From assembly GCA_004193595.1 (NCBI GenBank), contig RPGQ01000001.1:186001-250000 (forward strand): 64,000 bases of DNA, read 5' to 3'. The notes beneath the pieces were generated by a model that saw only the letters and a program-made list of their open reading frames with translations, was not told the DNA's origin and did not search any database. Positions within the stretch are counted from its first letter, which is position 1, and every line of letters begins with the position of its first letter. Both the position numbers and the translations under genes were made by a program. Below are positions 48,675 through 57,257 of the stretch, piece after piece. This DNA is from Desulfobacteraceae bacterium Eth-SRB2. GTDB lineage: Bacteria; Desulfobacterota; Desulfobacteria; Desulfobacterales; UBA11574.

Positions 48675-48874
48675 CCAACTGGTGATAAAATGTAACCTGT
48701 CTGGCTGTTTGAGCAGGTTAGTGAGCCTTAAGAAAAAACAGCGAATAAGATCATTCATCTTTTAAATATATGATGCTGCGTTTAACCAGTTATTATTAAA
48801 GGATCTGCTACTGTTTTTTCTTTAGGCTCACTTAAATGCGAGTTCCAGACAGGTTACATTTTATTATCAGTTGG
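48675..48874. mobile_element. 200-bp MITE with nested inverted repeats
   Basis: Outer arms of 30 bp (48675-48704 and 48845-48874, 28 of 30 matched; core ATAAAATGTAACCTGTCTGG). Inner arms of 21 bp (48721-48741 and 48811-48831, GTGAGCCTTAAGAAAAAACA, 20 of 21 matched). No coding capacity. Sits just upstream of the activator dyad at 48620. Confidence 0.8.
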
Positions 48875-49019
48875 CGGGTCAATATGATTATTTTATACAC
48901 CAGAAGTTACAATATGAAATGCTGACGGATTGGTATTTATGAAGAAATGGTACCGGGGCACATATCTATTTTATTGTCTAACTCTGAAAATCCCAAACCA
49001 AATTTTTTCATTTCGAGAA

Positions 49020-49065
49020 CACGAAAACACGAAAAAAATAATAAACATAATTTCGTGTTTTCGTG
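49020..49065. repeat. 15-bp perfect hairpin
   Basis: CACGAAAACACGAAA and its complement TTTCGTGTTTTCGTG around a 16-nt AT-rich loop. A similar but imperfect sequence (CACGAAAAAAATAATAAA ... TTCGTGTACTTCGTGG) lies at 13355-13396. Located just below the last gene of the seven-gene operon, so it may also limit read-through. Confidence 0.6.
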
Positions 49066-49140
49066 ATGGGTATTCGTTTCTTTCCACAAAAAGCACAACA
49101 CTTACGAATCAGTGGCGAATTCCGGCCAAAAACAAAAGTC

Positions 49141-49587
49141 TCAAGAAAAAATACCACCGCTTTTTCTTACCAGAAGTTTGGCTTCGGCTTTTCTGATCCG
49201 TTCTTGCTGCTCGTCTTTTCTCTTCCTGGCCCCTTCCAACTTCAACAAAAGATCATCAAAATCCGCCGGCTTCATGAGATAATCAAAAGCGCCTAATTTC
49301 ATACCTTCAACAGCGGTTTCCGTACTCCCGTGTCCGGTAAGCATGATGACTTCGACCAGAGGGAATTGCTTCTTTATTTCTCTTAAGGTTTCGATACCAT
49401 CCATACCGGGCATCTTGATATCCAGAATGACCACATCAATGTCGGCTTTTTCCAATGTGTCAAGCGCTTCCTGCCCGCTGTAAGCAACGGTAATTTTTTC
49501 CCCTACCTCCGTCAACCTTAAGGAAAGCATTTCAATAAAATCTTTCTCATCATCCACTAAAAGCACCTTGGTTGGTATCTTGATCAT
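49141..49587 (-). CDS. single-domain response regulator
   Basis: 148 aa. LLVDDEKDF, VVILDIKMPGMDGIETL, LTGHGSTET and YLMKPADF complete the receiver. The tail ERIRKAEAKLLVRK shows the same helix seen after other receivers here. Last gene of the seven-gene operon starting at 55721, 22 bp after the receiver-kinase hybrid. Confidence 0.88.
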   Translation of the reverse strand: MIKIPTKVLLVDDEKDFIEMLSLRLTEVGEKITVAYSGQEALDTLEKADIDVVILDIKMPGMDGIETLREIKKQFPLVEVIMLTGHGSTETAVEGMKLGAFDYLMKPADFDDLLLKLEGARKRKDEQQERIRKAEAKLLVRKSGGIFS

Positions 49588-49609
49588 GTCTTTTTTCTCC
49601 TTTATAAGC

Positions 49610-50812
49610 TTATTGGGTTGAACCTTTCTGTTTTGCTATATTGTCCAAAAACGGGATACGTTCATCCTGGTCCAGATCCTCTTTTATCTCACAATATCTC
49701 GGCAGTCTGATGCAAAAACGAGTCCCGTGACCTAAGCGGCTTTTCACCTCTATGGTTCCGCACAGCTTTTCAACAATGCCGCGCGTAACAAACAGCCCCA
49801 AACCCGTTCCCTTACCCGGAGGTTTAGTGCTGAAAAACGGTTCGAATATTTTATCCAGGTTTTCTGTGGGTATGCCCTGCCCGTTGTCCTGAACGGTGAG
49901 GTTTATTTCTCCGTTCAACGCTTCAATCATGATGGTGATTTTGCCTCCGGATCCGGTGGCATGAATGGCATTGGTTAAAAGGTTAATCAATACCTGCCGT
50001 AACTGGTAGGGATCACTCCAGATCGTTCCTATGTCAGGTTCTATTTCCTGAACAATTTCAATATCCTTGTTGGTTGCTTCCCTGTGTACCAGTTGTGCGG
50101 CTTCATTGGCCATATCCCTAAAATTAATTTCAACAAGGACGGAATCATCCTTTTTGGCAAACCCCAAAAGCTGATGGGTAATTCTCTTGGCCCTGTCCAC
50201 ACCCGTTTCTATTTTATTCAGTGCCATTTCAAAGTCCTGCTTGCGGGGCATTTGGGCCATTTCTGCTCTGTTTATAATCAGCTTCAGCCAGCCCGCCGAT
50301 TCATTGATAATGGCCAATGGATTATTAATTTCATGGGCCACACCGGCGGCCAGAGTTCCCAGGGAAGCCAATTTTTCAGTGGTTGCCATTTGCTGTCTCA
50401 TCTTCTTCCTGAATTCGGCTTCCCGGAGCTTTTCTTCTTCCCGCACGACCTTATCATAGGCCTGTTTGATCTTACTCAACAGATGTTCGAATTCTACGGG
50501 TTTGCTGAGATAATCAAAAGCGCCCCTTTTAATTCCATCAACACCATCCTGAGTTGCTGCATGACCGGTTAGAAAGATAATTTCCGTCCCGGGATGCTTT
50601 TTTTTGATATGGCGAAGGACCTCGATTCCGTCCATACCGGGCATTTTAACGTCCAGCACTACAACGTCCATCTCTTTTTTCTCAAGAATGGAAAGCGCTT
50701 TTTCTCCGTTTTCGGCCTGCTCGGGAGGAATCCCCTTTTTTGCCAGGCGTTTGGCGAGAGTCTGTCGAAAATTATCTTCGTCATCAACAAGAAGAAGGCG
50801 TATATTTTTCAT
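49610..50812 (-). CDS. receiver-histidine kinase hybrid, cytosolic
   Basis: 400 aa. An N-terminal receiver (LLLVDDEDNF, VVLDVKMPGMDGIEVL, YLSKPVEF; about 1-120) joins through a charged helix (EEEKLREAEFRKKMRQQMAT) to HisKA ([20 protein letters not shown]) and HATPase (DNGQGIPTENLDKIFEPFFST). No membrane segment or sensor domain, so its input is phosphorylation of its own receiver, making it a relay kinase. It lies between the DASS transporter and the last receiver of the operon. Confidence 0.9.
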   Translation of the reverse strand: MKNIRLLLVDDEDNFRQTLAKRLAKKGIPPEQAENGEKALSILEKKEMDVVVLDVKMPGMDGIEVLRHIKKKHPGTEIIFLTGHAATQDGVDGIKRGAFDYLSKPVEFEHLLSKIKQAYDKVVREEEKLREAEFRKKMRQQMATTEKLASLGTLAAGVAHEINNPLAIINESAGWLKLIINRAEMAQMPRKQDFEMALNKIETGVDRAKRITHQLLGFAKKDDSVLVEINFRDMANEAAQLVHREATNKDIEIVQEIEPDIGTIWSDPYQLRQVLINLLTNAIHATGSGGKITIMIEALNGEINLTVQDNGQGIPTENLDKIFEPFFSTKPPGKGTGLGLFVTRGIVEKLCGTIEVKSRLGHGTRFCIRLPRYCEIKEDLDQDERIPFLDNIAKQKGSTQ

Positions 50813-50898
50813 GTGTGTTTTTTGGTTAAAAATTAAAATCTTAACATATTATATGTTAGCTTTCTAAAAAAATCAACGTTAGGAACGCTTTCATTCCA

Positions 50899-52479
50899 TT
50901 AAACCAGCCCCAATATTTTCCACCATGTGGATGCCACTACCACTAAAACAAACAACAAAATCGGTGTGGCAACAAGTCCCACTTTAGTGAGATCCGCAGC
51001 CTTAAAATATCGATAGCTGTATGAAATGGCATTGGGTGGACAACCGATCACCAAAAGCATGGCAAATGAAGTGGCCATTCCAAGACACAGCGCGATAACC
51101 GTGGGATCGACGCCCTCCAGCCTGGCCATTGGAATCACAATGGGCAAAATCAGGGCTGCGGCAGCCACGTTGGCCATGGCATTGGTAACCAGAGCCCCGA
51201 AAATGGCTACGCCGGCAAACAGCAACAACCAGCCCCCGCCTTGAACCAGAGGGAAAAACAGGTAGGCAAAATAAGAGGCCGCTCCCGAGTAGCCCATGGC
51301 CAGACCCAGGGAAATACCGCCGCCAAAAATAAAGAGGGCGGTTCCCCATTCCAGATTATCATTAATATGTTCCCATTTCAAAATGCCGAAAAGGACCAGG
51401 AAGGTAACACCCAGCATTCCGGTAACCGAATAGTGAATCCCATGGAATCCCTTGGTTAACCAAAAAGCAAATGTCAGCCCGATGATAATGAGCGTCTTTT
51501 TTTCCAGGGCGGTCCAGGGACCGATTTCCTCATCAAATACAGGCAGTTTGTACTTGGGATTGGGACGAAACACCAGATAAACGATGGAAACTGCTATAGG
51601 TACGCAAATAATAGCCGCCGGCATGGCATACTTTATCCATTCGAAAAAGCTAATCTCAAGTCCCGTAAATTCCTTGAGAAAAGCGGCCGCCACCATACAG
51701 CGTCCCCCGCCGATCAGCGATCCCATGCCGCCGCAGGAACAACCAAAGGGGAGAGACAGCATCATAAATTTGGCCGTTTTTGTGTGCGGTTCAATGCCGG
51801 CAGCCTTCATCAACGGAAGCATGGTTATAATGCCAATGGCACATGCCGCGGCATCATGCATAAAAGAGGAAGATATGCCTAAACTGATGGCAATAATAAA
51901 AGTGAACTTGGTCACACTGGTTCCTGCTTTTTTGACGATAAAATGCCCGAGCCGTTTTGTAATCCCGGCTTTATCCAGGGAGATGGCAAAGATTAAACAG
52001 CACATGATAAAAACCACCACCGGATGCATATACGGGGCCCAGGCCCCTTTGACATCGGTGATTCCCATGATCACCAAAAACACGCCGATACAAATGGCGG
52101 TAATTTCCAGGGGGATGGGTTCGGCCACAAAGAGAAAAATAAGCACCACCAGCACTGCCAGAAACCGTTTTCCTCTGGGCGAAAGACCGTCGATATAATC
52201 CACCTCAACCCCTTCTGTGTTTAGCTTCGCAGCCGTATCCTTTAAAAACTGAGCCGTACATTCAGGGCTTTTGGGATGTATGGCTTCCACGATATATTCT
52301 TTGGCCTTTTCCTTTTCAGCGGGAACCAGGGTAAAGTGCTGGCCTACGTCCTGCAACACTAATCGCCCCTGATCACCGGTGATCTTAAATTTGGTTCCTT
52401 CAGGTCTGGGCAATAAAAAAACAATAATCCCGAGTGCCAGTGCTAAACCGAGTTGGAACTGTTTGCTTTTGAAAAACAT
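50899..52479 (-). CDS. DASS-family (SLC13) anion symporter
   Basis: About 526 aa from ATG 52479, chosen because AAAGGAG lies just upstream (the frame opens at 52494). Around 12 membrane segments. Family motifs are GALVTNAMANVAAAALILPI and VIGCPPNAISYSY in the second half and SSFMHDAAACAIGIITMLPL in the first. A loop of about 80 residues follows the first segment, as in the 34591 relative. Starts in the 3' end of a receiver gene, so it is cotranscribed with two-component genes. Confidence 0.87.
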   Translation of the reverse strand: MFFKSKQFQLGLALALGIIVFLLPRPEGTKFKITGDQGRLVLQDVGQHFTLVPAEKEKAKEYIVEAIHPKSPECTAQFLKDTAAKLNTEGVEVDYIDGLSPRGKRFLAVLVVLIFLFVAEPIPLEITAICIGVFLVIMGITDVKGAWAPYMHPVVVFIMCCLIFAISLDKAGITKRLGHFIVKKAGTSVTKFTFIIAISLGISSSFMHDAAACAIGIITMLPLMKAAGIEPHTKTAKFMMLSLPFGCSCGGMGSLIGGGRCMVAAAFLKEFTGLEISFFEWIKYAMPAAIICVPIAVSIVYLVFRPNPKYKLPVFDEEIGPWTALEKKTLIIIGLTFAFWLTKGFHGIHYSVTGMLGVTFLVLFGILKWEHINDNLEWGTALFIFGGGISLGLAMGYSGAASYFAYLFFPLVQGGGWLLLFAGVAIFGALVTNAMANVAAAALILPIVIPMARLEGVDPTVIALCLGMATSFAMLLVIGCPPNAISYSYRYFKAADLTKVGLVATPILLFVLVVVASTWWKILGLV

Positions 52480-52490
52480 TTTTTCTCCTT

Positions 52491-52892
52491 TCACATGTGT
52501 TTGGGTTGCTGATATGCCTCCCTGATTTTTTCCAGAAGTTCTTCAAGATCACAGGGTTTGGTAAGATAATCAAAAGCTCCGAATTTAATGCCGTCTTTGG
52601 CCGCGGCTTCGGATCCATGACCGGTAAGCATAATCACGGCAAGATCCGGATCCATTTTCTTGAAAATTTTTAAAATTTCAATTCCATCCATATCTTCCAT
52701 TTTCAGATCCAGAACGGCCACGTCAAAATCCGCCTTTCTTATGGCCCGTAAAGCTTCAGTCCCGCTGTAAGCCTCGGTTACATCAATGCCGCGTTTAGAC
52801 ATCCGTTTGGCAATGATGTTCGCAAAACCTTTCTCATCATCCACAAGGAGAAGCTTTATTTGATCGGCCTTTTTTTTCTCATTTTCCGACAT
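52491..52892 (-). CDS. single-domain response regulator
   Basis: 133 aa. LLLVDDEKGF, VAVLDLKMEDMDGIEIL (E-D in place of the usual P-G after KM), LTGHGSEAA and YLTKPCDL. Ends soon after the last receiver helix (REAYQQPKHM), so it lacks the long tail of its neighbours. Placed between another receiver (98 bp upstream) and the DASS gene. Confidence 0.87.
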   Translation of the reverse strand: MSENEKKKADQIKLLLVDDEKGFANIIAKRMSKRGIDVTEAYSGTEALRAIRKADFDVAVLDLKMEDMDGIEILKIFKKMDPDLAVIMLTGHGSEAAAKDGIKFGAFDYLTKPCDLEELLEKIREAYQQPKHM

Positions 52893-52990
52893 AATATTTT
52901 ACCTGAACCGGACAAGACAAAAGTCTATCCGAGCGATCAAAATGGATTCCAACGATCACCTGTTCGTGGAAGTCGTTTCGTTTCGCGTGC

Positions 52991-53422
52991 CTAAACCATG
53001 GTGCCGGTAATCTTTTTCATGCGTGCTTCTATGATTTTATTTTCATGCTGCCTTTTTTTAGCCGCTGCCTCCGATACCTTGGAAATAAGGTTGTCGATAT
53101 CGCAGGGTTTCATCAGGTAATCAAAGGCGCCCAACTTCATACCCTCAATGGCAGATTCCACCGTGGCATGGCCGGTGAGCATGATCACCTCGACCAGAGG
53201 ATATCTCTTTCTTATTTCCTGGAGGGTTTCAATTCCATCCATTCCCGGCATCTTGACATCGAGTATAACCACTTCGATTTTGTCGTCTTCTTTTAGCCGT
53301 TTCAGAGCTTCATTTCCGTTAAACGCCGGCGTAATACCGAGGTCTCTTTTGATTAAACGCTTGGTCATGGTCTCCACAAATGGAGTTTCATCATCTACTA
53401 AAAGTACTTTTGCAATAGCCAT
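52991..53422 (-). CDS. single-domain response regulator
   Basis: 143 aa. LLVDDETPF, VVILDVKMPGMDGIETL, LTGHATVES, YLMKPCDI. The tail HENKIIEARMKKITGTM is of the shared helical type. It lies 124 bp after the kinase gene, with AAAGGAGAACAT before its ATG. Likely partner of the 53547 kinase. Confidence 0.88.
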   Translation of the reverse strand: MAIAKVLLVDDETPFVETMTKRLIKRDLGITPAFNGNEALKRLKEDDKIEVVILDVKMPGMDGIETLQEIRKRYPLVEVIMLTGHATVESAIEGMKLGAFDYLMKPCDIDNLISKVSEAAAKKRQHENKIIEARMKKITGTMV

Positions 53423-53546
53423 ATTATGTTCTCCTTTATCTAATCCGGTTGTTCGTTCTAAATTTGTTTTAGGTTCCCGCCTGCTGGGGAATAGCGAATT
53501 TACCGGTTCTTCCCCTCACCAAGATTGAGAAGTTATTCGCTTTAAA

Positions 53547-55256
53547 TCAAGCCATTGACGATTCCTCTAATAAATCTTTTGGAATGGGGATGCGGATACT
53601 GAATGTGGTTCCCTCGTTGACAACGCTTTGCACATGGATCTCCCCCCCCATTTTTTTGATAATGCCATAACAGATAGACAGCCCTAATCCGGTCCCTTTG
53701 CCCACGGGTTTGGTGGTAAAAAAGGGATCGAATATTCTGGCAAGATTATTCCGGTGTATGCCCGGGCCATTATCCGCAAAATCCACCACAATGGCGCCAC
53801 CATCCACCCGGCTGGTTATGTCTATGACGCCGCCCCCTTTACTGTCCATGGCGTCAACCGCATTATTGATAAGATTCAAAAAGACTTGCTGAATTTCCGT
53901 CTGAGAGGCCGGGATGAAAGGTATGTTTTCTTCAAGATTTGTATTGATGGTAATTTTACTATACTTGGCACTCTGTTCAGCAAGCCCGATTGCATCCTTG
54001 ATCAGGTCGTTCATCAGGACAACCTGAATCCTTGAATCTGTTTTTCTGGCGAAACTGAGCAGCTTATGGGTAATTTCCTTGCACCGTTTTCCCTGGGTGT
54101 TGATCTGCTTTAACGCTCTTTGGAATTCTTCCAAATTTTCTTTAACTTCTTCATCTTCCAGCAAATCTTCCATCCAGCCGGCTTCTTCAACCATAATGGC
54201 AACCGGGTTATTGATTTCATGGGCGATACCGGCCGCCAGTTCACCGACGGTTGCCAGTTTTCCGGTTTCAATCACCTGCAGGTTCATCATATCCTTTTCA
54301 CGATCTGCTTGTGCAATATGGATCACCATTCTTCGGGATAATAAAACCGCCATGGTGATAATCCCTAAGCCGCCTAAAAGAAAAATTAAAGCAGCAATCT
54401 TTTTGGCGCGGTAAAGGTCTGAATATGCATCTGATTTATTTTGCTGACAGACGAGCATCCAGTCGCCGCTTTTGAGAAAAGCCGACGTGTAGATATTTTT
54501 CTTTCCAAAATCATCCACCGCCTCAACGATATAAATTTTGTCTATGGCCCTCTTTCCGTTTTGTAATAAACTCATATAGTTGCTTTTACTGGGTATAATA
54601 TCAAGACATGGTTTGGTTTGGCATTTTCCTCCTCTATTCACGATAAAGGCAAATCCGGTCTTGCCGATACGAACATTTTCCACCAGATTGTTAAAGGCCA
54701 TAAAATCGATGGTTGCTCTAAATACCCAGTGTTCTCCATGAAAGCTTTTTCTCACCGTAACGATAAAGTGAGGAAGCCCCCGCAGGCCCAGGAAAACGTC
54801 ACTGATAAAATATTGGCTTTTGATGGCCTGCTTAAACCATTCAGCTTCCGAGTACTGGGCTTTTCCCAATTTAAAGGGACCGGCATATGCAATTTGAAGC
54901 CCTTTGGCATTGACCATCCCAAGATCTACAAATACAGGATCAAGTTCCTGCTGCAGGGTTGCCAGTTGTTGTTCCAGGTAAGATTCTTTACGCAGATTTT
55001 CAAATTCGGAATTTTGTACCAGAAAACGAATCTCGCCCAGTTTCTCATTTAAAAAAGAGTCAATATTCTGTTTATGCTTTTGCACCAGTTCTTCTAAATG
55101 GGCCGCAACTTTTTCATGATAAGAAATGTGAAACTGGTAAAGAATTGCGCCGCTGACCAGGATCATGGGGGTAAACGATACAATGATAACAGTCAGAATC
55201 ATTCTTCTTGTCAATGAGTTATAGTATGGGTCCTTTTTATGGCTACCCGATGTCAT
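53547..55256 (-). CDS. dCache sensor histidine kinase
   Basis: 569 aa. Membrane segment about 18-40, double-Cache (about 45-290; FVDLGMVNAKGLQIAYAGPF, GLRGLPHFIVTV), second membrane segment about 295-315, HisKA ([20 protein letters not shown]) and HATPase (DNGPGIHRNNLARIFDPFFTT, GTGLGLSI). Clearly paralogous to the kinases at 32853 and 37317 over the full length. Second gene of the operon headed by the divergent receiver at 55320. Confidence 0.9.
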   Translation of the reverse strand: MTSGSHKKDPYYNSLTRRMILTVIIVSFTPMILVSGAILYQFHISYHEKVAAHLEELVQKHKQNIDSFLNEKLGEIRFLVQNSEFENLRKESYLEQQLATLQQELDPVFVDLGMVNAKGLQIAYAGPFKLGKAQYSEAEWFKQAIKSQYFISDVFLGLRGLPHFIVTVRKSFHGEHWVFRATIDFMAFNNLVENVRIGKTGFAFIVNRGGKCQTKPCLDIIPSKSNYMSLLQNGKRAIDKIYIVEAVDDFGKKNIYTSAFLKSGDWMLVCQQNKSDAYSDLYRAKKIAALIFLLGGLGIITMAVLLSRRMVIHIAQADREKDMMNLQVIETGKLATVGELAAGIAHEINNPVAIMVEEAGWMEDLLEDEEVKENLEEFQRALKQINTQGKRCKEITHKLLSFARKTDSRIQVVLMNDLIKDAIGLAEQSAKYSKITINTNLEENIPFIPASQTEIQQVFLNLINNAVDAMDSKGGGVIDITSRVDGGAIVVDFADNGPGIHRNNLARIFDPFFTTKPVGKGTGLGLSICYGIIKKMGGEIHVQSVVNEGTTFSIRIPIPKDLLEESSMA

Positions 55257-55319
55257 GTCAAAATTCCTCTATAGGCAATTCATTTAAAAAACCTTTGCCT
55301 TGATCTTGAACAAAAATCC

Positions 55320-55721
55320 TCAGTTATGGATAGACTCTTGTTGATTTGTTTTGCGTTTTCCCAGGATTTCATGGACCATCTTTTTAAGACTTTCAACGCT
55401 GCTGCCGCTCTTTTCCACAAAAGCGAGTTTGCTCAATTCATTCGTGTAGTCTGTATAATCTGCAAGATAGGTGTGCAGTACCACCGGCAGAGCCGGAATC
55501 CGATTCTGCAGCTTCTTTAATAAGGACAATTTGTCGGTACCGGGCAGGTCCGGATCCAGGATCAAAAGATCAAGGGTTTCGAAATGATATACCTTTTTAA
55601 GAACTTCCTGGACGTTTTTTGCCAACCGAACCCTGTAACCCTCTGCCGTCAATTCACGCTTTAGAAATTCTCGAACATGCTGATTCCGGTCAGCTACTAA
55701 TATTTTGAATTCTTTTTCCAC
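55320..55721 (-). CDS. divergent receiver-like protein
   Basis: 133 aa. The N-terminal acid pair of receivers (VDDE) is replaced by ADRNQ, so one metal ligand is missing, while the phospho-acceptor region LLILDPDLPG and the Lys in FVEKSG remain. VVLHTYLADY stands where LTGH normally is. Phosphorylation by the usual chemistry would be weak or absent. It heads the seven-gene operon behind a sigma-54 promoter; it may be a non-phosphorylated adaptor. Confidence 0.72.
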   Translation of the reverse strand: MEKEFKILVADRNQHVREFLKRELTAEGYRVRLAKNVQEVLKKVYHFETLDLLILDPDLPGTDKLSLLKKLQNRIPALPVVLHTYLADYTDYTNELSKLAFVEKSGSSVESLKKMVHEILGKRKTNQQESIHN

Positions 55722-55840
55722 CCGTCGTCTTTTTTGATGATAAATGGTTTCGCCCGTTTCCCCTTTTAACCCTTGTTTGGTTTGGGTTTATCCGGGTTAT
55801 GTTTTAAGCATTGGTCAACTATCTTTTATTTAACTTCAAA

Positions 55841-55856
55841 AGCAATACCTATGCCA
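55841..55856 (-). promoter_or_regulatory. sigma-54 promoter of the seven-gene two-component operon
   Basis: Minus strand TGGCATAGGTATTGCT. Only one base differs from the 58301 promoter, in the spacer. Leader about 110 nt. Confidence 0.82.
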
Positions 55857-55962
55857 ATAAAGGTTGCCGAAGAAATTTATCATAAATAATTGATAATATA
55901 GGTGAATATGATAGAGAAAAGAATTAGAAAACTTGTTTGCAAAAAGATTAATGTCAGGATTT

Positions 55963-55977
55963 TTTACAGTATGTAAA
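55963..55977. promoter_or_regulatory. upstream dyad TTTACA-GTA-TGTAAA
   Basis: Perfect dyad centred at 55970, 114 bp above the -24 end. TGTCAGGATTT abuts it on the plus strand, and GATTTCTGATA follows on the other side as an outer arm. Confidence 0.72.
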
Positions 55978-56184
55978 GATGTGAGGATTTCTGATATTAA
56001 TTGTTGCGGATTTCGGAAAAAGTCGGAGAGTTGCGAATTTCGGAGAAAATCGGAGAAGAAACTTTATTATGAATTAAAGGCTGAACTTTGAAATGAATCA
56101 ACATGTCACGTGAAAGCATTCACCTCCGACATTTTTTCTGTATGTTATAAGGGCATATTTCTTAATGTAATTATTTTAAAAAGT

Positions 56185-56430
56185 AAAGATCCGGGTCCAG
56201 AGAGCCCGGCTTTGATTATCCCCAGAGGGGATTTAGTTTGCCGGGATTTAACGATTTACGGAGTACTGGAGTAATGGAGTGGTAGAGTAATGGAAGAAAC
56301 CCCTTTTTTTCATCGCTCTCAGAAAACAGATCCCTGGAGAAAATCTGAAAGTTTAAAGCTCTTTTTTTTTAAATCAACACTCCAATACTCCATTACTCCA
56401 TTACTCCGGTTGATTTATACGGGCAGGGCC
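56185..56430. repeat. dispersed repeat block, inverted copy of 10900-11145
   Basis: Contains CCGGGTCC, GCCCGGCTTTGATTATCCCC, AACGATTTACGGAGTACTGG and AAAACAGATCCCTGGAGAAA, which are the complements of the 11-kb copy in the same order. The gap 55978-56609 has no gene. Beyond 56430 it has a short CCCGCAATGCGGGACAGG hairpin. Confidence 0.7.
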
Positions 56431-56609
56431 ATTGATCTCTGACTCCCGCAATGCGGGACAGGCTTGGCCCTGAGGACCAGATTTTTTAGAACCCAATAAA
56501 TTATGGCCTCGGGTCAATAGGATCATTTAATACACCATAACTTATTGAGAAGTTACAAAAAAGATAAACCATACACCGTTATTTGAAAAAACCGTTAGGT
56601 AGGACATTT

Positions 56610-57221
56610 TTAGGCTGAAATCAGATCAATGACCTGTTGTATGCCTTCCTCTCTACTCACTTTGCTCAGGTTTATCTCCATGCTGAATAGTGAGGGGTCC
56701 AACCAGTCAACGTTGTAGAAATAATCCATGAATTTCTTTTCCTTTTTATCCTGTTCAAGGATATACTCTTCAACATCGCAAATTCGCGATGCCAATAATT
56801 GACTAGCGGTTTTGACCCTCTCTTCCCATTCAGACTTAATCTTTATAAAATATGCGTTTTCATATCCCTGAAGAATACAATGGCTTCCTCGTCCAACGAT
56901 AACAATATTGTCCCTTTTGGCAAGGGAAATGACAATCTCTTCCAAGAGTTTAAAGTAAATCTTGGAATCTATATGCCCTGCACTACCACCGATAAGCCTT
57001 TTGATGAAATTCATACTGATGGTCTTGGAAAGAATCTCCATGAGTCCTGTGAATCGACCATCTTCATAAGATTCCACATATTCTTCAGATATATTTGCGC
57101 GACGGGCCAATTCCCGAATTATTTCCCTGTCTGCGTAGTCGTAGTTCAACTTCCTGGCAAGGGCCCTGCCGAACCCCCTTTTTTTTGAAGCATATAATCC
57201 AAAAATGGTTATAACAGCCAT
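56610..57221 (-). CDS. cytidylate kinase-like family protein
   Basis: 203 aa. VITIFGLYASKKRGFGRALA then ARKLNYDYADREIIRELARR matches the Cytidylate_kin2 type, where a nucleotide-kinase-like start is followed by D-R-E-I-I. The Gly-rich loop is altered (GLYASKKRG rather than GSGG), and IVGRGSHCILQ near residue 110 is the second conserved block. Catalysis is therefore uncertain. AAAGGAGGTAAC precedes ATG 57221. It follows the receiver-CBS gene by 36 bp in the same operon. Confidence 0.75.
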   Translation of the reverse strand: MAVITIFGLYASKKRGFGRALARKLNYDYADREIIRELARRANISEEYVESYEDGRFTGLMEILSKTISMNFIKRLIGGSAGHIDSKIYFKLLEEIVISLAKRDNIVIVGRGSHCILQGYENAYFIKIKSEWEERVKTASQLLASRICDVEEYILEQDKKEKKFMDYFYNVDWLDPSLFSMEINLSKVSREEGIQQVIDLISA

Positions 57222-57257
57222 ATGTTACCTCCTTTAGGCGTGGCCTCAAGCGTGTGG

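Noticed and set aside
48930..49296. Plus-strand open frames between the MITE and the receiver at 49141
   Set aside because: They consist of a hairpin and AT-rich DNA without ribosome-binding site or protein-like composition.
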